Shown in pieces: positions 1 to 5,228 of a DNA stretch of 5,228 bases (its first letter is position 1; every line of letters begins with the position of its first letter). Source of the DNA: an uncultured Saprospirales bacterium. GTDB lineage: Bacteria; Bacteroidota; Bacteroidia; Chitinophagales; Saprospiraceae. The position numbers and the translations under genes were made by a program. The stretch spans positions 1-5,228 of the forward strand of contig CALAZP010000218.1 of the NCBI GenBank assembly GCA_937926355.1, given 5' to 3'. The notes below the pieces were generated by a model. The model saw only the letters and a program-made list of their open reading frames with translations, had not been told where the DNA came from and searched no databases.

Positions 1-27
1 TCAAATGCTTTTACTAACGACAAAACA

Positions 28-180
28 CTACTGAGGAAGAATACCCCCACAGTGACTGTTCCATTTGTTGGCTTGTTTTTTGTCGTTTTTACCCCCAATG
101 ATTTTGAGCATTTCGCCTTTATCAATGGTTTTCAGGTTCTTCTTAAGATCCCCGAGGTTTTTTGATTTGGATTTTCCCAT
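28..180 (-). CDS. Double-glycine leader peptide, putative RiPP, bacteriocin or pheromone precursor (50 aa)
   Basis: This small gene encodes 50 residues. Residues 1-30 look like a double-glycine leader: a Lys-rich start, then an amphipathic stretch LKKNLKTIDKGEMLKIIGG with the usual hydrophobic spacing and a Glu-Met before G29-G30. Peptides of this type are normally cut after GG by the C39 peptidase domain of an ABC exporter. The predicted core (residues 31-50) is basic at first and ends NKWNSHCGGILPQ, with one Cys (C44) and one Trp (W40). I chose ATG at 180 because the frame extends upstream only to a TTG at 237, which would put non-leader-like sequence ahead of the leader. No exporter, protease or modifying enzyme lies in the window, so whether the product is modified, a signal or a toxin is unknown. 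The nearest gene upstream on the same strand is a LytTR response regulator. I do not recognise a named family. The coding call is fairly secure and the function is inferred. Confidence 0.78.
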   Translation of the reverse strand: MGKSKSKNLGDLKKNLKTIDKGEMLKIIGGKNDKKQANKWNSHCGGILPQ

Positions 181-234
181 AGTAGTTAAATCTCGGTTAA
201 GAATAATCCCGACAGCAACCTGCCGTAATAATAT

Positions 235-249
235 CAAAGGTTAAAGGTA
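235..249 (-). promoter_or_regulatory. Weak Bacteroidota -7-like element upstream of the GG-leader peptide
   Basis: The minus strand reads TACCTTTAACCTTTG here, a tandem of two 7-mers (ACCTTTA and ACCTTTG). TACCTTTA matches the Bacteroidota -7 consensus TAnnTTTG at seven of eight positions. The second copy has the final TTTG but with three spacer bases. I see no good TTTG -33 box about 20 bp further upstream. If real, the element would give the peptide its own promoter about 60 bp ahead of ATG 180 and would exclude the TTG start at 237. Low confidence. Confidence 0.2.
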
Positions 250-292
250 TTGTTATTATTTAAAAAATAAAAATTTTCTAGGAGATAAGTTG

Positions 293-1066
293 TTAGTTTG
301 ATGTTATGTCACTTCCTTGAAGTCTTCTAATTTCTTCTAAAAATGCCGGTCTTCTTCTTCTACTCACCTCAATTTTAGCTCCTCCTTCCATTAAAACATA
401 CCCCAATCCGTCTTTTACAAATTTTTTCAAAAAATTTAAATTGATAACATGCCTTTTGTGTACTCTATAGAAATTGTACCTAGACAACATATCCTCATAA
501 GACTTGATGGTCTTACTAGCGATGATGTGGTCTCCATTCTTCATATAAATATGGGTATAATTGTCCTCAGCTTCAAATCGAATGATATCCTCTATATCCA
601 CAAAGTGAATCCCTTCCAAAGAGGGAATACTCATTTTTTTAAAGGTATTGGGATTCTTGTATTGCTGGGAAAAAAGATTCAAACGCTCTTGCATTTTATC
701 TCCTCCATTCACTTTTATCCTTCCCACACTTTCCTTTAAAGCGTCGGGGTCAATAGGCTTCAGGATATAGCCAATGCTACTGTATTCACAAGCCTTGATA
801 GCATAATCTGCATAAGCTGTCACAAATATTATCTCAAATTCTAAGGGTTGTATTTCATTTAAAAGCTGAAATACTAAGCCGTCCGGCAAACTAATATCTA
901 AAAAGGCAACATCTATGTCAGAACCCAGTTCCTCAATCAGATCTAGTCCATTTTGAACGGACCCCGCTTCGCCGACAACCTCCAAACCTTGACAATGCTC
1001 GGAGAGCATATTTTTTAGGTTAATCATTCCCTTCTCCTCATCTTCTATTATAATTGCTTTTATCAC
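293..1066 (-). CDS. LytTR-family response regulator (LytR/AlgR type)
   Basis: This is a cytoplasmic two-component regulator of 257 residues, the usual length for REC-LytTR proteins. The receiver domain (about 3-118) shows the acidic pair E8/D9, phospho-acceptor D57 in FLDISLPDG, T83 in FVTAY and K103 in ILKP. The LytTR DNA-binding domain (about 145-250) has the typical FEAEDNYTHIY strand, the IASKTIKSYEDML segment and FYRVHKRHVINLNFLKK. The start codon is GTG at 1066. An in-frame TAA at 1079-1081 leaves no other start, and the first internal Met (M14) would delete the phosphorylation pocket. LytTR regulators are usually phosphorylated by a membrane LytS/YpdA-type histidine kinase and bind paired direct repeats. 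No kinase is present in the window, so the partner is unknown. The next gene on the same strand is the GG-leader peptide 112 bp downstream, a plausible target. The gene is divergent from the ion channel gene. Confidence 0.95.
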   Translation of the reverse strand: MIKAIIIEDEEKGMINLKNMLSEHCQGLEVVGEAGSVQNGLDLIEELGSDIDVAFLDISLPDGLVFQLLNEIQPLEFEIIFVTAYADYAIKACEYSSIGYILKPIDPDALKESVGRIKVNGGDKMQERLNLFSQQYKNPNTFKKMSIPSLEGIHFVDIEDIIRFEAEDNYTHIYMKNGDHIIASKTIKSYEDMLSRYNFYRVHKRHVINLNFLKKFVKDGLGYVLMEGGAKIEVSRRRRPAFLEEIRRLQGSDITSN

Positions 1067-1089
1067 GTCGAATTTTTTTTATTCAACAG

Positions 1090-1121
1090 CAATTTATCAT
1101 TTTTAATGTTTAAAAACCAAA
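1090..1121 (-). promoter_or_regulatory. Possible promoter of the LytTR regulator gene
   Basis: On the minus strand a TTTG (1121-1118) is followed after 21 bp by TAAATTG (1096-1090). This is close to the Bacteroidota sigma-factor consensus TTTG, about 19-21 bp, TAnnTTTG. A transcript would begin near 1083, giving a short leader of under 20 nt before the GTG start at 1066. The leader contains an A8 tract and no Shine-Dalgarno sequence. The region is very AT-rich, so a chance match is easy. I found no comparably good plus-strand promoter for the divergent channel gene. Confidence 0.27.
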
Positions 1122-1137
1122 ACAAATCTCAACTTGG

Positions 1138-1956
1138 ATGGAAAAATCTACCAATCCAATCAAGAAAAAATTACATGAAATCATCTTTGAAGCAGATACC
1201 CCTTCGGGAAAATTGTTTGATGTAATCCTATTCATATTCATATTTATTAGTGTTATTCTGGTCATTCTGGAGACCTTACCCGGGGTAGAAAACCACTATC
1301 GACAGATTTTTTATGCTTTGGAATGGCTTTTGACCATATTATTTACTATTGAATATGGTACCCGTTTGTACTGCGTCAATAAACCGTCCAAATATGCGCT
1401 TAGCTTTTATGGTATTATCGACTTGGTATCTATTTTACCCACCTATTTGAGCTTAATTTTCAATGGAACGCAATACCTTTTGATCATTCGGGCCCTCCGC
1501 CTATTGAGAATTTTTAGGGTATTCAAATTGGGACACTTTCTTTACGAGGGAAATTTATTGGTTAAAGCCCTCCAAAGAAGTAGAAGAAAGATTACTATAT
1601 TTTTGTTTTTTATCCTCATTACGGTCAGTATTGTAGGTACCGTAATGTTCTTAATTGAAGGACCTATCAATGAAGGATTTTCTAGTATTCCCAAAAGTAT
1701 GTACTGGGTCATTGTTACCTTAACCACTGTAGGATTTGGGGACATTACCCCCATTTCTAATTTAGGGAGGTTTATAGCCTCTTGCGTAATGATTTTGGGT
1801 TATGCTGTAATTGCAGTCCCTACAGGAATTGTATCATCGGAAATTACCCAAATCAATCCTAAAAAAGTGACTACTCAAGCTTGTATTAATTGTGGGGAAG
1901 AAGGACACGATCAAGATGCTACTTTTTGTAAATACTGTGGTGAAGCCTTACACTAA
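1138..1956 (+). CDS. Voltage-gated potassium-channel-type ion transporter with C-terminal zinc ribbon
   Basis: This 272-residue inner-membrane protein has the Kv-type six-helix plan: S1 about 27-45, S2 about 57-79 (acidic E62, E72), S3 about 89-108 with D95, and S4 about 113-131 with basic residues every third position (R118, R121, R124, R127, K130). S5 is about 152-172, followed by a pore helix, the potassium selectivity filter TTVGFGD (196-202), and S6 about 209-232 with AVPTG in the gate region. A soluble tail of about 30 residues ends in a four-Cys zinc-ribbon pattern: C249, C252, C264 and C267 (CINCG, then FCKYCG). The filter indicates K+ selectivity, and the S4 indicates voltage sensing, by family knowledge. 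ATG 1138 is fixed by an in-frame TAA at 1111-1113 with no other start between. The stop overlaps the convergent DoxX gene by 4 nt. The physiological role (membrane potential or K+ homeostasis) is inferred. Confidence 0.93.
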   Translation: MEKSTNPIKKKLHEIIFEADTPSGKLFDVILFIFIFISVILVILETLPGVENHYRQIFYALEWLLTILFTIEYGTRLYCVNKPSKYALSFYGIIDLVSILPTYLSLIFNGTQYLLIIRALRLLRIFRVFKLGHFLYEGNLLVKALQRSRRKITIFLFFILITVSIVGTVMFLIEGPINEGFSSIPKSMYWVIVTLTTVGFGDITPISNLGRFIASCVMILGYAVIAVPTGIVSSEITQINPKKVTTQACINCGEEGHDQDATFCKYCGEALH

Positions 1957-2372
1957 GTACCGGGAACCTTAAATGTAGCAAATAGCCTTTTGACGCTTAT
2001 AGGTCCACTCCCATTAACTAAAACCATTAACAAGCCACCGCAAATGGAAATATTTTTCATAAAAAGTATGGATTGTTCTCTTTCTATAGTTGCAGGGTCG
2101 TTCCAAAAAGAGTGCACGATAAAAGTAGTAGGAAGGTAATACAGTAGCAGTAAAATCGCACCAAAGGATGCCCGGTATCCAATCAAAACCAAAATACCCC
2201 CAAGGATCAAGATGACCACCCCTGCTAAAAACAAAAAATCAGTTTGCCAAGTAATCCCGTAAGCAATCATCTTGGCTTTAGTATCACGCGCAAAGGCAAT
2301 ACCGTCATAGGCTTCAAAAATAAATATAACAGCAATAAAAATCCTACCCAATAAATCCAATACTGCTTTCAT
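1953..2372 (-). CDS. DoxX family integral membrane protein
   Basis: This 139-residue protein has four predicted membrane helices (about 5-25, 47-65, 67-87 and 102-120), matching the DoxX/DoxD-like family in length and topology. Family-like marks include the LLGRIFIAVIFIFEAYDGI opening helix, the AKMIAYGI segment before helix 2, the HSFWND motif at 87-92 after helix 3, and the FMKNISICGGLLMVL motif opening helix 4. DoxX proteins are linked in the literature to quinol or thiol redox systems in membranes, but most bacterial members, including this one, have no established reaction. The gene is last in the operon. Its ATG lies 4 nt after the TAA of the FAD oxidoreductase, so the two are probably co-translated. 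Its TAG stop overlaps the stop of the convergent channel gene by 4 nt, leaving no spacer for a dedicated terminator. The family call is good, and the function is open. Confidence 0.87.
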   Translation of the reverse strand: MKAVLDLLGRIFIAVIFIFEAYDGIAFARDTKAKMIAYGITWQTDFLFLAGVVILILGGILVLIGYRASFGAILLLLYYLPTTFIVHSFWNDPATIEREQSILFMKNISICGGLLMVLVNGSGPISVKRLFATFKVPGT

Positions 2373-2376
2373 AAAC

Positions 2377-3939
2377 TTAGGAATTTGTTAAAAATTCAAC
2401 AACGGCTTTAGCTGCATTTTGTCCATCCATAGCGGCACTCAAAATACCTCCTGCATATCCCGCCCCTTCTCCTGTCGGAAACAAGCCGACTATTTCTGGA
2501 TGCATAAAGGTATCCTTTTCTCTTGGTATTCTTATTGGAGCACTTGTCCTACTTTCCGTTCCTATTACATTAGCCTCATCGGTCAAAAATCCTGGCATCT
2601 TTCGATCAAAATGCTCCATAGCTGTTTTCAAACGTAAATATATGGTACTTGGAAGTAGCTCATGTAAAGGAGCACTGATCAACCCAGGGATATAAGAGCT
2701 ATCGGGTAATTCCGAGGAAAAAATTCCTTTTACAAAATCCTTCATTCGCTGGGCAGGAGCCTTTTGGCTGCCGTCACCGAAATCAAACATCTTTTTTTCA
2801 ACAGAAGATTGGAAAGCCAAACCAGCAAATATTTCTTCACGCTTAAAAGGTTTTAGATCTTCAGGTTCTACCGCAACCACAATTCCCGAATTGGCATAAG
2901 CCGAATCCCTCCGGGACATCGACATGCCATTGACTACGACCTCACCAGGTGAAGTAGCAGCTGGAACCACTAACCCCCCGGGACACATACAAAAAGAAAA
3001 CACCCCTCGACCCTTAACTTGTGATACCAATTTATAGCTAGAGGCGGGTAAATTGGCATGCCTGGGAGATTGCCTATATTGAATTTTATCAATTAATTTT
3101 TGAGGATGTTCTATTCTAATACCCAAAGCAAAAGGTTTGGATTCCATTTTAATCCCCCTTTCCCTACATAGCTGATAAATATCTCGAGCGGAATGACCCG
3201 TTGCCAAAATAACCGCATCGGCTTCATGAGTTTGTCCATTTTGGTCAATGGCGCCTTTCATGCATTGGCCATCTAGCAAAAAATCAACAATCCGTGTATC
3301 AAAGTGAATGGTGCCCCCAAATTCCAAAATAGTCTTTCGAATATTTTCCACCAAGGGTGGTAATTTATTGGAACCAATGTGAGGATGGGTATCGATTAGA
3401 ATATCAGGATGAGCTCCGTGCTCTACTAAAAGTTGCAGTACTTTTTGAATCTTACCTCGCTTGTGAGAACGGGTATATAATTTTCCATCTGAGTAAGTTC
3501 CAGCACCCCCTTCTCCGAAACAATAGTTAGAGTTGGGATTGACTTCGCCAAATTGCTGAATGGCTCTTAAATCTCTTCTCCTTGCACGCACATCTTTACC
3601 CCTATCTACTATAACAGGTCGAATTCCCCTTTCAATTAATTCAAGCGCAGCGAAATATCCAGCAGGCCCCGCTCCAATAATTAATACTTTATTTTTTCCC
3701 GAAGGGATTTCATATTTGGAGAGAATAGTCGCATGAGCATCATATTCTTCACCTTGCCAAATTTTTATGGTTAGACGGTAAACTGGCACTTTTGAGCGAG
3801 CGTCAATTGATTTTTTGACCACCTTCCAATGGGTAATTTCTGAAGGAGAAATGCGACTTTCTCGAATTACTTTTTGCTGGATATAAGCCTCATCTAAGAT
3901 ATGATCTGGGCTAACTGCCACCTCTAATTCTAGAATCAT
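2377..3939 (-). CDS. FAD-dependent oxidoreductase, COG2509-type uncharacterised dehydrogenase
   Basis: This predicted cytoplasmic flavoprotein has 520 residues, about normal for the COG2509 family of 'uncharacterised FAD-dependent dehydrogenases'. A small N-terminal domain (1-80) precedes a Rossmann dinucleotide fold with GAGPAG at 89-94 and D112 ending strand 2. Further family marks are FGEGGAGTYSDGKLYTR (141-157), ATGHSARD (246-253), FSFCMCPGG (315-322) with C317/C319, and a C-terminal FAD-contact region LFPTGEGAGYAGGI (486-499). The substrate is not known for the family. An upstream in-frame ATG at 3963 would add eight residues, but I prefer ATG 3939. It gives the classic ATGA overlap with the preceding gene, and MILELEV is the natural family N-terminus. 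The gene lies between a secreted protein and a DoxX membrane protein. DoxX proteins have been tied to redox chemistry, so a functional link is possible but unproven. Confidence 0.92.
   Translation of the reverse strand: MILELEVAVSPDHILDEAYIQQKVIRESRISPSEITHWKVVKKSIDARSKVPVYRLTIKIWQGEEYDAHATILSKYEIPSGKNKVLIIGAGPAGYFAALELIERGIRPVIVDRGKDVRARRRDLRAIQQFGEVNPNSNYCFGEGGAGTYSDGKLYTRSHKRGKIQKVLQLLVEHGAHPDILIDTHPHIGSNKLPPLVENIRKTILEFGGTIHFDTRIVDFLLDGQCMKGAIDQNGQTHEADAVILATGHSARDIYQLCRERGIKMESKPFALGIRIEHPQKLIDKIQYRQSPRHANLPASSYKLVSQVKGRGVFSFCMCPGGLVVPAATSPGEVVVNGMSMSRRDSAYANSGIVVAVEPEDLKPFKREEIFAGLAFQSSVEKKMFDFGDGSQKAPAQRMKDFVKGIFSSELPDSSYIPGLISAPLHELLPSTIYLRLKTAMEHFDRKMPGFLTDEANVIGTESRTSAPIRIPREKDTFMHPEIVGLFPTGEGAGYAGGILSAAMDGQNAAKAVVEFLTNS
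3936..3939 (-). other. ATGA stop/start overlap that fixes the oxidoreductase start
   Basis: The minus strand reads ATGA. TGA ends the small exported protein and ATG begins the FAD oxidoreductase. A GGAG lies about 14 nt upstream, further than the usual Shine-Dalgarno distance, so reinitiation by terminating ribosomes is the likely mode. This supports choosing this start over the ATG at 3963. Confidence 0.75.
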
Positions 3940-4373
3940 GGATTCTTTTTTTTCTCCAACCATCCGGTTTCCCGCTGCTCAAAAATGTCCGGCATATAAA
4001 ATTTATAGGTAATCACTTCCCTTATATTTTGACCACCTTTATTTTTCAAATTATTCCGGTCTGAAACAACAGGCAGTATTTTGAAAGTGTCTGCGTCAAC
4101 CTGAGTTTGCACCAAATATCGATCTGATTCCAACAAATATTCATTCAATCCTTGGTTGGTCTCGTACAATTCTATGTTTATCTCTACTAAAATAGCATTG
4201 CTGCTCCAGGAAGAAATGGTCCAAGAATCTACCAAATCGAGGTTAATAATAGAAATTTCTTGATTGGGAATAAGCGTCTGATGGTGGGTATGCTTTTTTT
4301 GTGCACTTGCACCTTCGGTAAAAAGAACCAGGGCAAATACTCCAATAAAAAATGGTCTAATTAATAAAGCCAT
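3936..4373 (-). CDS. Small exported protein of unknown function
   Basis: This 145-residue protein has a clear Sec signal peptide: basic R6, a hydrophobic core at about 7-19, and a likely signal-peptidase I site after ASA at residue 24 (mature start QKKHTHH). No lipobox Cys is present, so a soluble periplasmic or secreted location is likely. The mature part alternates beta-like segments (about 40-70, 85-102 and 118-127) with a basic, polar linker, and ends in a charged GWLEKKKNP tail. The pattern INLDLVDSWTISSWSSNAILVEINIEL loosely resembles beta-repeat 'putative adhesin' (DUF4097-like) sequences, but I cannot confirm membership. Its ATG shares one base with the kdsA stop, and its TGA overlaps the next ATG, so translation is coupled on both sides. 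An A8 run (3946-3953) lies in its last codons. Real gene, function unknown. Confidence 0.82.
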   Translation of the reverse strand: MALLIRPFFIGVFALVLFTEGASAQKKHTHHQTLIPNQEISIINLDLVDSWTISSWSSNAILVEINIELYETNQGLNEYLLESDRYLVQTQVDADTFKILPVVSDRNNLKNKGGQNIREVITYKFYMPDIFEQRETGWLEKKKNP

Positions 4374-5173
4374 TACACAATCGCTTTTTTAATATTTACT
4401 AATTTTCTAAGCAATCCTTCTAATTGATCTAAAGGCAACATATTGGCTCCGTCTGATTTGGCTTGGGATGGTTGAGGATGGGTTTCAATAAAAAGTCCAT
4501 CAGCTCCTACTGCTATACCCGCTCTTGCTATCGTTTCAATTAAAGCAGGTTGGCCGCCTGTTACTCCAGATGCCTGATTGGGTTGCTGCAAGGAATGGGT
4601 ACAATCTAGAATCACAGGAGCACCCAGTTGCTGCATTTGGGGAATACCTCTGAAATCGACTACTAAATCGCCATAGCCAAAAGAATTTCCCCTTTCAATT
4701 AACATAACCTGGTCATTGCCTGATTGAAGAACCTTATCCATAGCAAATGACATGGCAGCAGGTGACATAAATTGTCCCTTTTTTATACTTACGGCCTTAC
4801 CTGTTTGCGCCGCAGCTACCAATAAATCTGTTTGCCTACACAAAAATGCAGGGATTTGCAATATATCTACATATTGAGCCGCCATAGCAGCTTCGGGCAC
4901 AGAGTGGATATCGGTAGTTACAGGAATTTGGAAAGTCTGTTTGATTTCTGCTAATATTTCCAAGGCCTTTTCGTCTCCAATTCCTGAAAAGGAATCTAAT
5001 CTAGATCGATTGGCCTTTCTATAGGAACCTTTAAAAATGTATGGAATGGAAAATTTTTGGGTGATGTCAACCACCCGCTCTGCTATTTCCATTGCCATAG
5101 CCCTATCTTCTATGGCACAAGGACCTGCAATAAGAAAAAACTGATTAGTGGGAAACAATTTAATATCAATCAT
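4373..5173 (-). CDS. kdsA: 3-deoxy-8-phosphooctulonate synthase (KDO-8-phosphate synthase), metal-dependent class
   Basis: KdsA condenses phosphoenolpyruvate with D-arabinose 5-phosphate to give KDO-8-phosphate, a cytoplasmic step toward the KDO of LPS inner core. The 266-residue length and the TIM-barrel motifs fit throughout: AGPCAIE (16-22), FKGSYRKANRSR (47-58), TTDIH (86-90), QIPAFLCRQTDLL (106-118), KKGQFMSP (131-138), ERGNSFGYGDLVVDFR (160-175), DCTHSLQQP (190-198) and GLFIETHPQP (226-235). C19, H193, E230 and D241 fall at exactly the spacing of the Aquifex metal ligands (C11, H185, E222, D233, from memory). This indicates the metal-dependent class rather than the E. coli class, where the Cys is Asn. 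ATG 5173 is the only start after an in-frame TAG at 5204-5206. It is the first visible gene of the operon, and its TAA overlaps the next ATG by one base. Confidence 0.98.
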   Translation of the reverse strand: MIDIKLFPTNQFFLIAGPCAIEDRAMAMEIAERVVDITQKFSIPYIFKGSYRKANRSRLDSFSGIGDEKALEILAEIKQTFQIPVTTDIHSVPEAAMAAQYVDILQIPAFLCRQTDLLVAAAQTGKAVSIKKGQFMSPAAMSFAMDKVLQSGNDQVMLIERGNSFGYGDLVVDFRGIPQMQQLGAPVILDCTHSLQQPNQASGVTGGQPALIETIARAGIAVGADGLFIETHPQPSQAKSDGANMLPLDQLEGLLRKLVNIKKAIV

Positions 5174-5228
5174 TGTAGTTTTGTTGCACTTTAATAACGT
5201 TTGCTATGAAGTTTAATTTCAAAATTTC

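Larger units (their letters stand above)
1953..5173 (-). other. Predicted four-gene operon: kdsA, secreted protein, FAD oxidoreductase, DoxX
   Basis: Four same-strand genes are packed with junctions of 1-nt overlap (TAATG at 4375-4371), 4-nt overlap (ATGA at 3939-3936) and a 4-nt gap (2376-2373). Such spacing strongly suggests one transcript with translational coupling, because there is no room for internal promoters or terminators between genes. The 55 bp visible upstream of kdsA show no convincing TTTG/TAnnTTTG promoter, so transcription may start beyond the right edge. At the left end the operon runs directly into the convergent channel gene. Confidence 0.8.

Noticed and set aside
1..27. 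A terminator or a second peptide gene at the left edge
   Set aside because: The 27 bases show no stem-loop and are too short to judge any coding frame.
181..237. Extension of the GG-leader peptide upstream to a TTG start at 237, giving 69 residues
   Set aside because: It needs a TTG start, adds a hydrophobic N-terminus not typical of a GG leader, and would overlap the possible -7 element. ATG 180 gives a normal leader length of 30.
256..270. Perfect inverted repeat TTATTT-AAA-AAATAA between the regulator and the peptide gene, considered as a terminator
   Set aside because: It is made of A and T only, so the stem would be very weak, and such palindromes are expected by chance in this AT-rich gap.
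449..739. Plus-strand open frame of 96 residues
   Set aside because: It lies wholly inside the response regulator on the other strand, which has strong REC and LytTR motifs. The shadow protein shows no family features.
1542..1754. Minus-strand open frame of 70 residues inside the channel gene
   Set aside because: It is antisense to the S5-pore segment of a well-supported channel and has no recognisable motif.
2419..2637. Plus-strand open frame of 72 residues inside the oxidoreductase gene
   Set aside because: It is antisense to the conserved FAD-contact C-terminus, and its Cys- and Trp-rich translation looks like a shadow frame.
3940..3963. ATG at 3963 as start of the FAD oxidoreductase, adding MVGEKKES
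   Set aside because: The extra residues come from the A-rich overlap with the previous gene and look non-family. ATG 3939 forms an ATGA junction.
5174..5228. A promoter for kdsA in the right-hand edge
   Set aside because: I found no TAnnTTTG with a spaced TTTG in the 55 bp available. The promoter may lie outside the window.

Overview
The window reads as chromosomal DNA of a member of the Bacteroidota, possibly a marine or environmental lineage of the Saprospiria, Cytophagia or Flavobacteriia type. I infer this from three things. The DNA is AT-rich and has almost no Shine-Dalgarno signals. There is a short 'GG-leader' peptide of the kind common in that phylum. The KDO-8-phosphate synthase carries the metal-dependent Cys ligand and a KGSYRKANRSR loop that I associate with that phylum. 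The presence of kdsA means a Gram-negative cell that makes LPS core. The assignment below phylum level is only a guess.

Layout from left to right. (1) 28-180, minus strand: a 50-residue double-glycine-leader peptide gene, whose 20-residue predicted core ends in WNSHCGGILPQ. (2) 293-1066, minus: a LytTR-type response regulator starting at GTG, 112 bp upstream of the peptide gene and on the same strand. (3) 1138-1956, plus: a six-transmembrane voltage-gated potassium-channel-type protein with a TVGFGD filter and an added C-terminal zinc ribbon. It is divergent from the regulator across a 71-bp gap. (4) 1953-5173, minus: a tightly packed four-gene operon, transcribed kdsA, then a small secreted protein of unknown function, then a COG2509-type FAD-dependent oxidoreductase, then a DoxX-family membrane protein. 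The junctions are a 1-nt overlap (TAATG), a 4-nt overlap (ATGA) and a 4-nt gap. The operon ends tail-to-tail with the channel gene, overlapping it by 4 nt. No stretch longer than 112 bp is free of genes.

The right-hand operon is housekeeping in its first gene (LPS precursor synthesis) and carries three passengers of uncertain role. The left edge is the most interesting part. A secreted-peptide precursor beside a LytTR regulator resembles peptide-signalling or bacteriocin-regulation loci, but neither a histidine kinase nor an exporter, protease or modifying enzyme is inside the window. The system is therefore suggested rather than shown.
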